64,000 bases of DNA. Source: CAYXGZ01 sp964464755. GTDB taxonomy: Bacteria > Planctomycetota > MHYJ01 > JACPRB01. A model generated the notes under the pieces. The model saw nothing but the letters and a program-made list of their open reading frames with translations. It was not told the DNA's origin and made no database searches. The DNA lies in NCBI GenBank assembly GCA_964464755.1, contig CAYXGZ010000007.1, positions 1-64,000 of the forward strand. Direction: 5' to 3'. Positions 8,487 through 17,371 of the stretch are shown here, in pieces. Positions within the stretch are counted from its first letter, which is position 1, and each line of letters opens with the position of its first letter. A program made the translations under genes and the position numbers.

Positions 8487-10195
8487 TACTTCTCCTTCCC
8501 CGTCAGGCCGACGACGTTGCCCTTCTCGTCGATGTCCATCAGCTCGCCCGCGGGCGAGGCCGACAGGCCGGGCATCGTCATGATCGAGCCGCAGAGCGGG
8601 TAGAGGAAGCCCGCGCCCGCCGAGGCGCGGATGTCCTGGATCGGCAGCCGGAAGCCCTTGGGGCGGCCCTTGAGGTTCGGGTCGTGCGAGATCGAGAGCT
8701 GGGTCTTCGCGACGCAGACGGGCAGCTTGCCGAGGCCCCAGGACGTGAAGAGCGCCATCTTCTCCTTCGCCAGCGGCGCCACGTCGATGCCGTCGGCCCC
8801 GTAGACGTTCCTCGCGAGCTGCTCGATCTTCTTCTCGATGGGCTGGTCGACGTCGTAGAAGAACTTCAGCGTCGCGGGCTTCTCGGTCGCCTTCACGACG
8901 GCGTTCGCCAGGTCGGCGGTGCCCGCGCTGCCCTTCGCGAAGCCCTCGCTGAGCTCGCAGCCCTCGGCGCCCGCGCGTTTCGCGATGGCGCGGATCTCGG
9001 CGATCTCGCTGTCCGCGTCCGTCGGGAAGCGGTTGATCGCGACGACGGCGGGCAGCCCCGCGCCGTGGACGATCTCGATCATCTTCTCGAGGTTCTCGGC
9101 GCCGCTGCGCAGGCTCTCGAGGTCCTCGCTGAGCAGCTTCTCGGGCAGCGGCTTGCCGGTCACGATCTTGAACTTGCCGGAGTGGGCCTTGAGGCCGCGC
9201 ACGGTGGCGACGATGACGCCGGCCGCGGGCGTGATCCCGCTCGTGCGGCACTTGATGTCGATGAACTTCTCGAAGCCCAGGTCGGCGCCGAAGCCGGCCT
9301 CGGTGACGACGTAGTCGGCGTAGCCCAGCGCGATGCGGTCCGCGAGGATCGAGCTGTTGCCGTGGGCGATGTTGCCGAAGGGCCCCGTGTGGATGATCGC
9401 GGGCGTGTTCTCGATCGTCTGGAGCAGGTTCGGCATCAGGGCGTGGCGGACGAGCAGGGCCATGGCGCCGGCGACCTTGAGGTCCTCGGCCGTCACGGGC
9501 TTCCCGTCCTTGGTGCGGGCCATGATCATGCGGCCGAGGCGGGCCCGCATGTCCTTGTAGCCGGAGGCGAGGGCGAGGATCGCCATGATCTCGCTGGCCA
9601 CGGCGATGTCGAAGCCGTCCTTGCGGGCGACGCCCTTGGCCTCCTGGCCGACGGTGATGTCGCGCAGGGCGCGGTCGTTCATGTCGAGGACGCGGCGCCA
9701 GTAGATGCCGTCGAGGTCGATGCCGAGCTTGTTGGCGAAGTGGAGGTGGTTGTCGAGGAAGGCGCTGCCGAGGTTGTGCGCGGCCTGCACGGCGTGGATG
9801 TCGCCGGTGAGGTGGAGGTTGATGTCCTCCATGGGCAGGACCTGGGCCAGGCCGCCGCCGGCGGCGCCGCCCTTGACGCCGAACACGGGGCCCAGGGACG
9901 GCTGGCGCGTGCAGGAGACGGTCTTCCTGCCCACGCGGTTGAGGCCCATCGCGAGGCCGATGGTCGTGACCGTCTTGCCCTCGCCCAGCGGCGTGGGGGT
10001 GATCGCCGTGACGACGACGAGCTTGCCCTGCTTGCGTTTCCCGGCCGCCTCCAGCGCGTCGAGCTTCAGCTTCGCCTTGTATTTCCCGTAGGGCTCGACG
10101 ACGTCGTCGGGCAGGCCGAGCTCCCGGGCCACGTCGGCGACGGGCTTGAGCTTGGCGTTCTTGGCGATCTCGTAGTCGGCGGCGAGGCTGGCCAT
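8486..10195 (-). CDS. fhs: Formate-tetrahydrofolate ligase
   Basis: The 569-residue product has the Fhs P-loop TPLGEGKTV (68-76) and the family signatures VLDMNDRALR and GGAAGGGLAQV. It activates formate onto tetrahydrofolate using ATP. The start MASLAADYEIAKNA was chosen because it matches the usual N-terminus and is preceded by GAGGG. The one-base overlap with folD makes a compact one-carbon operon linking formate to methylene-THF. Confidence 0.97.
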   Translation of the reverse strand: MASLAADYEIAKNAKLKPVADVARELGLPDDVVEPYGKYKAKLKLDALEAAGKRKQGKLVVVTAITPTPLGEGKTVTTIGLAMGLNRVGRKTVSCTRQPSLGPVFGVKGGAAGGGLAQVLPMEDINLHLTGDIHAVQAAHNLGSAFLDNHLHFANKLGIDLDGIYWRRVLDMNDRALRDITVGQEAKGVARKDGFDIAVASEIMAILALASGYKDMRARLGRMIMARTKDGKPVTAEDLKVAGAMALLVRHALMPNLLQTIENTPAIIHTGPFGNIAHGNSSILADRIALGYADYVVTEAGFGADLGFEKFIDIKCRTSGITPAAGVIVATVRGLKAHSGKFKIVTGKPLPEKLLSEDLESLRSGAENLEKMIEIVHGAGLPAVVAINRFPTDADSEIAEIRAIAKRAGAEGCELSEGFAKGSAGTADLANAVVKATEKPATLKFFYDVDQPIEKKIEQLARNVYGADGIDVAPLAKEKMALFTSWGLGKLPVCVAKTQLSISHDPNLKGRPKGFRLPIQDIRASAGAGFLYPLCGSIMTMPGLSASPAGELMDIDEKGNVVGLTGKEK

Positions 10196-10340
10196 TCGGG
10201 GATTCCCTCGGGTTGTGAAGCCGGTGGGTGTAGCACACCGCGCGGAATGCATCAAGGGCGCGGGGAACCTGAGGAGGAACTAACGCGGTCCTAAGCGGGG
10301 CCGTAGCGGCGGGGGGTAGAGTCGGGCGGAGGCGACGTCC

Positions 10341-11186
10341 ATGACCGCGGTTCCCCTGATCGTGCTGGCCCTGCTGCTCCAGGATCCCGAGCAGGAGCCC
10401 GCGCCCCCCCGCCCGGCGCTGGAGCCCCTCTCGATCTCCCGGGGCGAGACCTACTCGGGCTTCGACTTCACGGGACTGCTCTTCAAGCTCTCGGGCTCGA
10501 CCCGGGTGCGCGAGTACTCCTTCATCCCCGCCCGCACGAGCCTCGGCAGCGACCTCGGCTTCTCGGTCTCCCAGGGCGCCCGGATCCGCTGGGAGCACGA
10601 CGACGGCGAGACGCGCTGGTTCGCGGGGGTCGAGTACCTGCACGGCGAGGGACGGGGCCAGCCCTCGAAGGCCTTCCACTACGACGAGGGGAGCTTCTCC
10701 GCCGGCGTCCCCTACAAGGCCTGGACCAACATGTGGTTCGTCCGCCTCGGCGTCGAGCCGGACGCCTGGGGGCGGGGCCCCGCGCTGCGGCCGCGGATCG
10801 GCCTGCTTTACGCGAAGATCGACATGGGGATCGAGGCGGACGACGGCGAGGGCTCGACCGAGAACTACAAGCAGTTCCTCCCGATCCCCTTCCTCGGCCT
10901 CGCGTCGAGGGTGAAGCTGTCGGACTCCTTGAGCCTCGACGTGACGCTGGACTTCGCGGCGGTCCCCCGGATGCCGACGATCTACACCGAGGGGACGCGG
11001 ATGTACATGGCGATGACGGAGCTGGAGTTCGAGGTGAAGCTGACCTGGACGCTGGACTCGGGCGGGACGATCTTCGCCGGATTCCGCTACCAGTACTTCG
11101 CGGGCCACCTCGACTCGTCCGAGGACACGAACGACCTGGCCTTCCACGCCCCGGGCCTGATCTTCGGCCTCGAGCTGAAGTTCTAG
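10341..11186 (+). CDS. Probable outer-membrane beta-barrel protein
   Basis: The 281-residue product has a very short hydrophobic N-terminus ending LLLQDPEQ. Amphipathic beta strands with many aromatics follow, and the chain ends in Phe (LIFGLELKF), as barrel proteins usually do. A ribosome site GGAGG lies eight bases upstream, and TAGAGT at 10317 is a possible -10. The cargo or role is unknown. Confidence 0.65.
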   Translation: MTAVPLIVLALLLQDPEQEPAPPRPALEPLSISRGETYSGFDFTGLLFKLSGSTRVREYSFIPARTSLGSDLGFSVSQGARIRWEHDDGETRWFAGVEYLHGEGRGQPSKAFHYDEGSFSAGVPYKAWTNMWFVRLGVEPDAWGRGPALRPRIGLLYAKIDMGIEADDGEGSTENYKQFLPIPFLGLASRVKLSDSLSLDVTLDFAAVPRMPTIYTEGTRMYMAMTELEFEVKLTWTLDSGGTIFAGFRYQYFAGHLDSSEDTNDLAFHAPGLIFGLELKF

Positions 11187-11293
11187 GGGCGGATCTCCAC
11201 GCGACGTGTCGAAACGCGACGGCGCGATCCGCAGCCCGCGACGGGCGGCCCGTGGCCCGGCGTTTGCACAACCCCCCTCAACGCGCGACGGGG

Positions 11294-11299
11294 TAAACT
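11294..11299 (+). promoter_or_regulatory. -10 element (TAAACT), leaderless type
   Basis: TAAACT lies one base before ATG 11301 and seven bases before ATG 11307. The usual distance from -10 to transcription start puts +1 on the second ATG. It therefore supports 11307 as the real start of the Uma2 gene. Confidence 0.45.
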
Positions 11300-11306
11300 G
11301 ATGGCG

Positions 11307-11855
11307 ATGGCGATGCTGAAGGCGAAGCCGAGGAAGTCCCTCGAGGACCTGGCCGCCCTCCCCGACGAGACCCGCGCGGAGCTCATCGACGGGGAGATCA
11401 CGGTCATGAACGCCCCCCTGCCCCGGCATGGACGCATCGTCTTCGAACTCGGGGTCGCCATCCGGACCCATGTCCGGGGAAAGGCGGCCGGCGAGGTGTT
11501 CCTGGCTCCGGTCGACGTGGCCCTCCCGTCGGGCGACGTCGTCGAGCCCGACCTCCTCTGGCTGCGCCAGGACCGGCTGGAGATCGTCCGGACGCGGATC
11601 GAGGGCGCCCCCGACCTGGTCGTGGAAGTCCTCTCCCCCACCTCGCTCGACCGCGACCGGCACGTGAAGAAGGCGCTCTACGCGAGGAACGGCGTTCGCG
11701 AGTACTGGATCGTGGATCCCGACGCGCGGAGCATCGAGGTCTTCGCGCTCGACGGAGAGCGCTACGAGCCCGCGGGGTACTTCCTCCCGGGCGCGGCCGC
11801 CGCGTCGGTCGTCCTGGCCGGGTTCGCCGTCCCCGTGGACTCGATCTTCCGCTGA
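11307..11855 (+). CDS. Uma2 family (DUF820) restriction-endonuclease-fold protein
   Basis: The 182-residue product has the PD-(D/E)xK layout of Uma2 proteins: VVEPDLLWL (Asp82), PDLVVEVLSP (Glu107) and a following Lys (RHVKKA). The family is abundant in cyanobacteria and planctomycetes. Its nuclease fold is established but its biological role is unclear. I place the start at the second ATG because of the -10 hexamer. The first ATG (11301) would add two residues. The convergent M24 gene ends three bases after its stop. Confidence 0.85.
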   Translation: MAMLKAKPRKSLEDLAALPDETRAELIDGEITVMNAPLPRHGRIVFELGVAIRTHVRGKAAGEVFLAPVDVALPSGDVVEPDLLWLRQDRLEIVRTRIEGAPDLVVEVLSPTSLDRDRHVKKALYARNGVREYWIVDPDARSIEVFALDGERYEPAGYFLPGAAAASVVLAGFAVPVDSIFR

Positions 11856-11858
11856 GGC

Positions 11859-13070
11859 CTACTTCCCCGCCATCGCCTTCTCGACCTCCTCGATCTCGCG
11901 CGGGGCGGACTCGCTCAGGCGCTCGTACCCGTCCTTCGTGACGAGGTAGATGTCCTCGATGCGGATCCCGAAGGCCGACTTGACGTTGTAGTACCCGGGC
12001 TCGATCGTCAGGACCATCCCGGGCTCGAAGGGCACCATGCCGCCGGAGTCGTGCACCGCCAGGCCGACCCAGTGCGACAGGCCGTGCCGCGGGCCGCCCG
12101 CCGAGGAGTGCGCGTAGGACCAGTCCGTCAGCCCGCGGTCCTCGAAGACCTTCGCGGCCGCCGCGTGGAGCTGGGCGAAGGTCGCGCCCGGCTTCAGGAG
12201 CAGCTCGGCCGCCTTCTGCGCGTCGAGCACCGCCTGGTACGCCGTCTTCTGCTCGCCGAGGTACTTCCCCGACGTCGGCAGCGTGCGCGTGATGTCCGTC
12301 GCGTAGTTGTGGATCGCCGCCCCGATGTCGCAGACCATCAGCGTGTTCGGCGGGACCGGGTCCCGGTTGTCGAAGTAGTGCAGGATGGTCCCGTTCTTCC
12401 CCGCGGCGCAGATCGACGGGAACGCCAGGCCGTCGCAGCCCTCCTTGCGGAAGGTGTCCTCGACGGTCTTCTGGATGACGGCCTCGTTCATCCCCGGGGC
12501 GAGGACCTTCATCGCCGCGAGGTGCGCCTTGCACGTCGCGTCGCTCGCCTTCTTGATCAGCTTGATCTCGTGCTCGGTCTTGACGAGCCGCAGCCTCGTG
12601 ATGCGCTCCGCGAGGCCGGACGACACGACGTCCTTCCCGGCGGCCGCCTCGACGACCTTCTTGTTGTCCGCCCGGAGCTTGGTGAAGACCTTCTTCGCGC
12701 CCTTGAGGAGCTTCGCGGCCGTCGCGGGGAACTGCGCCCGCGGCAGGACCGTGATCCCCGGCCCGAGCTTCGCGCCGGCCTTCGGGTCCCGGCAGAACAG
12801 CCAGGCCTTCTTCCCCGCGCCGTCGAAGAGCAGCACGCCCTCGTCGTCGTGGAAGTTCGCGAAGTAGCGGAAGTCGTAGAGCGGCGTGTTGTAGTCCACG
12901 TCCTCGCGCAGCGACTTGAGCGGGCCGCTGTCGAGCACGCCCCAGGCGCCGTCCAGCGCCCCGAGCAGCCGCTCGCGGCGGCCCTGGAGCTCGGCGGCCG
13001 GGATCTCGAACTCCTTCGGCGGGGCCTGCGGGAGCAGGACGAGCAGGAGCAGCGCGGCGGCGGTCCTCAC
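11859..13070 (-). CDS. Secreted M24 (Xaa-Pro aminopeptidase-like) metallopeptidase, copy 2
   Basis: The 403-residue product has a signal-like N-terminus, a creatinase N-terminal domain and a pita-bread catalytic domain. Metal ligands are visible as the two Asp of CDIGAAIHNYATDITRT, the His of GPRHGLSHWVG, the Glu of TIEPGYYN and the Glu of RIEDIYLVT. It should remove N-terminal residues ahead of proline in the periplasm. It begins two bases after its upstream paralogue ends, and the two share most of their C-terminal halves, so they arose by tandem duplication. Confidence 0.88.
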   Translation of the reverse strand: MRTAAALLLLVLLPQAPPKEFEIPAAELQGRRERLLGALDGAWGVLDSGPLKSLREDVDYNTPLYDFRYFANFHDDEGVLLFDGAGKKAWLFCRDPKAGAKLGPGITVLPRAQFPATAAKLLKGAKKVFTKLRADNKKVVEAAAGKDVVSSGLAERITRLRLVKTEHEIKLIKKASDATCKAHLAAMKVLAPGMNEAVIQKTVEDTFRKEGCDGLAFPSICAAGKNGTILHYFDNRDPVPPNTLMVCDIGAAIHNYATDITRTLPTSGKYLGEQKTAYQAVLDAQKAAELLLKPGATFAQLHAAAAKVFEDRGLTDWSYAHSSAGGPRHGLSHWVGLAVHDSGGMVPFEPGMVLTIEPGYYNVKSAFGIRIEDIYLVTKDGYERLSESAPREIEEVEKAMAGK

Positions 13071-13072
13071 GG

Positions 13073-14317
13073 CTACTTCCCCGCCATGAGCTTCTCGATC
13101 TCGTCCACCTCGCGCGGCGCGGAGGCCGAGAGGCGCTCGAAGCCGTCCTTCGTCACGAGGTACATGTCCTCGATGCGGATGCCGTAGCCGCCCTCGCGGT
13201 TGTAGTAGCCGGGCTCGATCGTGATGACGTGCCCCGGGGCCAGCGGCCGGCCGTACTCGCCCGAGTCGTGCACGGAGAGGCCGACGAAGTGCCCGAGGCC
13301 GTGCCGCGGCCCGCCCTTCGTCGAGTGCGCGTAGGACCAGTCGGTCTTGTCCCGGTCCTCGAAGACCTTGCGGGCGGCCGCCTCGAGGTCGCGGAACGTC
13401 GCGCCGGGCTTGAGGACCTCCTCGGCGGCGCGCTGCGAGGCAAGGACCGTCTCGTAGGCCTCGCGGTGCTCCTTCGAGAATTTCCCCGACGTCGGGAGCG
13501 TGCGCGTGATGTCCGTCGCGTAGCCGCGGTGGGAGGCGCCGATGTCGCAGACGACCAGGGTGTCGGCCGGCATCTCGACCTTGTTCTCCATGTAGTGGAG
13601 GATCGTGCCGTTCTTCCCGCTGCCGACGATCGACGGGAACGCGAGGCCGTCGCAGCCCTCGGCCTTGAAGACGTCCTCGATGACCTTCTGGAGGGCGCCC
13701 TCGTTCATCCCGGCCTTGCAGGCCCGCATCGCGGCGAGGTGGGCCTTGCAGGTGGACACCGAGGCGTGGCGAATCATGGCCATCTCGGCGTCGCTCTTCA
13801 CGACGCGCAGGCGCGTCAGCTCGATCGGGATGTAGCGCCCGCCCGAGCGGACCTCGGCCTTGGGGGCGAGCTCCTCGAGCCGGTCCTTCCAGGACTGGCG
13901 GAGGCGGGAGTAGACGACGGGCGAGGCGGACACGACGTCGCGGAGGAAGTCCTCGAACCGCGCGGCCGGCAGGACCTCGTCGACGCCGCTGCGGGCCTGG
14001 AGCCCGTCGGGCTCCCTGGCGAAGAGGAGCGACGACTTCGTGGCGGGCACGAGCGCGAGCACGTCGCCCTCGTGGTGGTAGCCCGCGAGGTAGGCGTAGT
14101 CGTAGCGGGGCGTGTTGCCGTCGATGCCGGCCTCGCCCTTGAGGAGCGGGTCGGCCTCGATGAGCAGGACGCCGTCGGGGAGCCGGGCCATGAGCGCGGC
14201 GCGGCGGGCGCGGAACTCCTCGACGGCGATGGTCGGGAGCTTCGGCTTCTCCTGGGCGGCCGCGGGCAGGGCGAGGAGGGCGAGGAGGGCGAGGAGGACG
14301 AATCGGGCGAAGCGCAT
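13073..14317 (-). CDS. Secreted M24 (Xaa-Pro aminopeptidase-like) metallopeptidase, copy 1
   Basis: The 414-residue product starts at ATG 14317 with GAGGG upstream and has a clear signal peptide ending ALPAAAQE. All five M24 metal-ligand motifs are intact: CDIGASHRGYATDITRT, GPRHGLGHFVG, TIEPGYYN and RIEDMYLVT. It is the first gene of the tandem pair. Its upstream region holds a TATCCT -10 and an AT-rich inverted repeat, so this pair may be controlled by a repressor. Confidence 0.88.
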   Translation of the reverse strand: MRFARFVLLALLALLALPAAAQEKPKLPTIAVEEFRARRAALMARLPDGVLLIEADPLLKGEAGIDGNTPRYDYAYLAGYHHEGDVLALVPATKSSLLFAREPDGLQARSGVDEVLPAARFEDFLRDVVSASPVVYSRLRQSWKDRLEELAPKAEVRSGGRYIPIELTRLRVVKSDAEMAMIRHASVSTCKAHLAAMRACKAGMNEGALQKVIEDVFKAEGCDGLAFPSIVGSGKNGTILHYMENKVEMPADTLVVCDIGASHRGYATDITRTLPTSGKFSKEHREAYETVLASQRAAEEVLKPGATFRDLEAAARKVFEDRDKTDWSYAHSTKGGPRHGLGHFVGLSVHDSGEYGRPLAPGHVITIEPGYYNREGGYGIRIEDMYLVTKDGFERLSASAPREVDEIEKLMAGK

Positions 14318-14343
14318 CGTCGGGGGTCCCTCGGAGTCTCCAG

Positions 14344-14349
14344 AGGATA
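14344..14349 (-). promoter_or_regulatory. -10 element (TATCCT) of the M24 pair
   Basis: TATCCT on the minus strand lies 26 bases before ATG 14317, leaving room for a short leader with GAGGG. The position expected for the -35 region falls inside the inverted repeat at 14364-14394. Confidence 0.4.
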
Positions 14350-14363
14350 CGTCGGCGGGGCCC

Positions 14364-14394
14364 CGGAAAATAACCGCGGCGCGATTATTTTCCG
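14364..14394. repeat. AT-rich inverted repeat, operator candidate
   Basis: Arms CGGAAAATAA (14364-14373) and TTATTTTCCG (14385-14394) are perfect complements separated by 11 bases. It is one of the few AT-rich blocks in the window. It covers the expected -35 of the M24 promoter, as a repressor site would. It could also form a hairpin on either strand. Confidence 0.45.
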
Positions 14395-14551
14395 ACAACA
14401 TCCGCCGCGCCCGGACGTCCAAGGAGATGACGGTAGTGCGGTCCGGACCTTCCCGAGGAGCACTTCCCCGGATCGGGACGGATCGTGGCGGGCCCGGACG
14501 ACCCCCCGGGCCCCCCGGCGGACGACCCCCCGCCTGCGCTTCCGCCACCCC

Positions 14552-14588
14552 GACCCGTCCCCCCTCCCGGGACGGGTCCTTTTTTTTT
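14552..14588 (+). terminator. Rho-independent terminator upstream of the metallopeptidase gene
   Basis: A perfect 10-bp stem GACCCGTCCC/GGGACGGGTC with a 7-base loop is followed by nine T residues on the plus strand. No plus-strand gene lies upstream of it for several kb. It therefore ends either a small RNA or an attenuated leader of the gene at 14651, whose ATG is 63 bases further on. Confidence 0.75.
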
Positions 14589-14598
14589 GCGAATGCGC

Positions 14599-14634
14599 GT
14601 GCAAGAATGGGGTCCCGGACGTCCATCCTTGCAC
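14599..14634 (+). promoter_or_regulatory. Hairpin in the leader just before the metallopeptidase start
   Basis: GTGCAAGAATGG and CCATCCTTGCAC pair over 12 positions with one mismatch around a 12-base loop. It ends one base before the AGGGAG ribosome site (14635-14640) of the gene at 14651. It could mask the start or act with the terminator as a leader switch. Function is inferred. Confidence 0.4.
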
Positions 14635-14650
14635 AGGGAGACTCCATTCC

Positions 14651-17359
14651 ATGCACGACACCGGTTCCGTCAGCACGTTCGAGAAGTACGTCCTCACCGA
14701 GAACCTCCTCAGCGAGGCCCAGGTCGCCACGGCGCGCGAGGTGCGCGAGGCCTTCGGCCAGGCCGGCATGGCCAAGTCGCTCGAGGAGACGGTGCTGCTG
14801 CTGAAGCTCCTGACGCCCGAGCAGATGGGCGCCGCGCTCGCGGCCATCAAGGACAAGTGGGAGATCTCGATCCCGAAGCCCAAGCTGTTCACGATCTCGG
14901 CGGCCCAGGACGCGGCCCTGCAGAAGAGGCTCTCGGACCAGGGACCGACCCAGGCCGGGCAGGTCGTCGAGTGCCGCCGCATCGCGGAGTCGATGAAGCG
15001 CTTCGGCCTGGAGCTGACGACGGCCGAGGTGCTCATCGCGAAGGGCCACTACACGCCCGCGGCGCTGCAGGACTCCGGGCCGCGGCTCGAGCCCGCGCCG
15101 CTCACCGAGGAGATCAACCGCAAGAAGCTGGAGGCCGCGGAGGCCGAGCGCTCGCCCGCCCGCTCGGGCAGCGGGGTGCGGAAGGCCGTGCAGGCGGAGG
15201 TCCCGCGCTACAAGGCCCCGGATCCGGCGAAGGTGAAGAAGCAGCAGACGCTGGTGCTGGTCGGGTCGCTGGGCGGCCTGGTCGTGGCGGTCGCGGTGAT
15301 CGCGGCGATCGTGATGTCGAGGAAGACCGAGCCCGAGCCGACGCTCGCGGCCGCGCCGACGGCCACGCCGACGCCGTTCAAGTACGTGGCCGCGTACACG
15401 CCGACGCCCTCGCCGGGCGCGGCGCCCGTCGCGACGCCGGCCCCGACGCCGAAGCCGGTGGTCGCGCCCGCGCCCACGCCCGCCCCGACGCCGAAGCCGG
15501 TGCAGCCGGCGGCCACCCCGGCGCCGACGGCCGCGCCCCCGGAGCCCCAGCCGACGCCGGAGCCCACGCCGGAGCCGGAGCCGACCCCCTCGGCGCCGCC
15601 CGACGAGCCCAAGCCCGCGGATCCGGAGCCCGCGAAGCCGCTGCCGCCGGGCGAGGCGAAGAAGCAGGACCGCGAGGCCCGGGCGGAGGGTCTCTACAAG
15701 ACCGGCAAGGAGCTCTTCGAGAAGGGCCAGTTCGCGGAGGCGCAGGAGGCGCTGAAGGGGCTGCGCGAGCGCTTCCTGACGAGCCGGGCCTACATCGACA
15801 ACCAGGACGAGGTCAACCAGCTGATCGTGGACTGCGGCTACAAGGTGGCCGCGGCCGGGCTGGCGACGCTGAAGCCCTACCCGAAGGGCAAGGAGCACGT
15901 GGACACGATCCTCGGCTTCTCGTTCCTGCCGCCGCAGGGCTGGCGGGGGATCCCGAACTGGCAGGACCTCTTCGGGCAGCGGGACACGAGCGAGGCGGAG
16001 TACCGCGGCCGCTCGTACCGTTGCGGGCGCTACACGTCGCGCTGGCTGGATAGCCTGTACCTGGTGACGTACAAGACGTACGCGGCGCAGTCCATCGAGG
16101 AGGTGATCGAGGGGTCGCAGTCCTACTTCACGCGCTCGCCGTTCGAGGGGCTGAAGGAGGTCTCGCGGGACACGATCACGGGCGTGCACAAGGCGGTGCG
16201 GGTGCAGCAGGTGGACTCGAAGGGGAACCGGATCGTCGTGTACGCGTTCCTGGAGAATCGCAAGGGCTTCGGGCTGGCGTGCTACTGGAGGACGAGCGGG
16301 GACGACCTGTTCGGGTTCCGGCTGAAGAACGACGCGCGGCCCCCGTCGGACGAGGAGTGGGCGGCGGCGCTGAGGGTCTTCGACCAGACGGCGAAGACGT
16401 TCACGGTGATGGACCAGCAGATGCTCGCGGGGAGCCGGATCGCGGGCAAGAGCTGGGGGATCGCGGACGACGGCTGGTGCGTGCGCTGCAGCGACTGGGG
16501 CGTGCTGACGAGCAAGTCGGGGCAGTACACGATCGAGTACGCGACGCGGAAGGAGTTCGCGGAGCGGCTGGCGAGGGAGCTGGACACGATCTTCGCGTAC
16601 TACAAGCGGGTGATCTACACGGGCAAGGGGATCCCGAAGTGCCGGGTGAAGCTCTTCGACACGGAGGACGACTTCCAGCACTACGGGCAGGCGCCCGGGG
16701 CGGCGGCGTACTGGAGCCCGGCGCAGGAGGAGATCGTCTGCTACCGCTTCGAGGGGACGACGGTGAAGCTGGACTCGAAGGAGGACATGACGATCGCGGA
16801 GGACCGGAACCCCGAGGAGGTGACGTTCAACATCATCTACCACGAGGCGTTCCACCAGTACATGTACTACCTGATGGGGCGGGACCGCGGGGTGTACGTG
16901 CCGAGCTGGCTGAACGAGGGGATGGGGGATTACTTCTTCGGCGGGCGCTGGACGAAGCAGGGGAAGTTCGAGATCGGGCTGAACGACTGGCGCCTGGCGA
17001 CGATCGTGGGGGCGGTGAAGGAGAACAAGCACGTGCCGCTGGAGACGATCATCCGGTACCAGCAGTCGGACTACTACGCGCGGGCGGGGCTGTGCTACGC
17101 GGAGGGGTGGTCGATGAACCACTTCTTCATGAGCGAGGCGGGGAAGAAGCAGGGCTACGACGCGATCCCGGCGAAGATGTACAACCTGCTGAAGGGGAGC
17201 GGGAACTGGAAGGACGCGACGGACAAGGCGTTCGCGGGCGTGGACATGAAGAAGATGGAGGCCCAGTGGAAGGAGTACGTGCTGGGCCTGGAGAAGTTCC
17301 TGCCGAAGCCGAAGCCCGAGGACGCGCCGAAGGACGGGGAGCCGAAGAAGGGGGAGTAG
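14651..17359 (+). CDS. Membrane-anchored zinc metallopeptidase (gluzincin, DUF1570-like) with proline-rich stalk
   Basis: The 902-residue product has a roughly 198-residue cytoplasmic domain, one membrane segment (about 199-222), a Pro/Thr/Ala/Glu-rich stalk (about 230-335) and an outer domain. That domain carries HEAFH (His731, Glu732, His735) followed by LNEGMGDYF (Glu756), the HExxH...E pattern of peptidase-MA enzymes. DUF1570-type proteins with this layout are common in planctomycetes. A short charged helix (about 340-375) may be TPR-like. The start was chosen from AGGGAG upstream. The role of the cytoplasmic domain is unknown. Confidence 0.8.
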   Translation: MHDTGSVSTFEKYVLTENLLSEAQVATAREVREAFGQAGMAKSLEETVLLLKLLTPEQMGAALAAIKDKWEISIPKPKLFTISAAQDAALQKRLSDQGPTQAGQVVECRRIAESMKRFGLELTTAEVLIAKGHYTPAALQDSGPRLEPAPLTEEINRKKLEAAEAERSPARSGSGVRKAVQAEVPRYKAPDPAKVKKQQTLVLVGSLGGLVVAVAVIAAIVMSRKTEPEPTLAAAPTATPTPFKYVAAYTPTPSPGAAPVATPAPTPKPVVAPAPTPAPTPKPVQPAATPAPTAAPPEPQPTPEPTPEPEPTPSAPPDEPKPADPEPAKPLPPGEAKKQDREARAEGLYKTGKELFEKGQFAEAQEALKGLRERFLTSRAYIDNQDEVNQLIVDCGYKVAAAGLATLKPYPKGKEHVDTILGFSFLPPQGWRGIPNWQDLFGQRDTSEAEYRGRSYRCGRYTSRWLDSLYLVTYKTYAAQSIEEVIEGSQSYFTRSPFEGLKEVSRDTITGVHKAVRVQQVDSKGNRIVVYAFLENRKGFGLACYWRTSGDDLFGFRLKNDARPPSDEEWAAALRVFDQTAKTFTVMDQQMLAGSRIAGKSWGIADDGWCVRCSDWGVLTSKSGQYTIEYATRKEFAERLARELDTIFAYYKRVIYTGKGIPKCRVKLFDTEDDFQHYGQAPGAAAYWSPAQEEIVCYRFEGTTVKLDSKEDMTIAEDRNPEEVTFNIIYHEAFHQYMYYLMGRDRGVYVPSWLNEGMGDYFFGGRWTKQGKFEIGLNDWRLATIVGAVKENKHVPLETIIRYQQSDYYARAGLCYAEGWSMNHFFMSEAGKKQGYDAIPAKMYNLLKGSGNWKDATDKAFAGVDMKKMEAQWKEYVLGLEKFLPKPKPEDAPKDGEPKKGE

Positions 17360-17371
17360 GGGAAGGCCGGG

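Noticed and set aside
10196..10340. Tetrahydrofolate riboswitch before fhs-folD
   Set aside because: I looked for paired helices and conserved loops upstream of fhs and found nothing convincing; only a GAGGG ribosome site is visible.
14427..15119. Frame starting at ATG 14427 running through the leader into the metallopeptidase gene
   Set aside because: It crosses the terminator and then continues out of frame inside a clearly coding gene. Only its first part could be a leader peptide, and evidence for that is weak.
15360..15660. Short tandem GC-rich repeats as a repeat array or CRISPR
   Set aside because: These are codons of the Pro/Thr/Ala-rich stalk (PTP, PAPTP) in frame with the metallopeptidase. 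There are no constant repeats with unique spacers.
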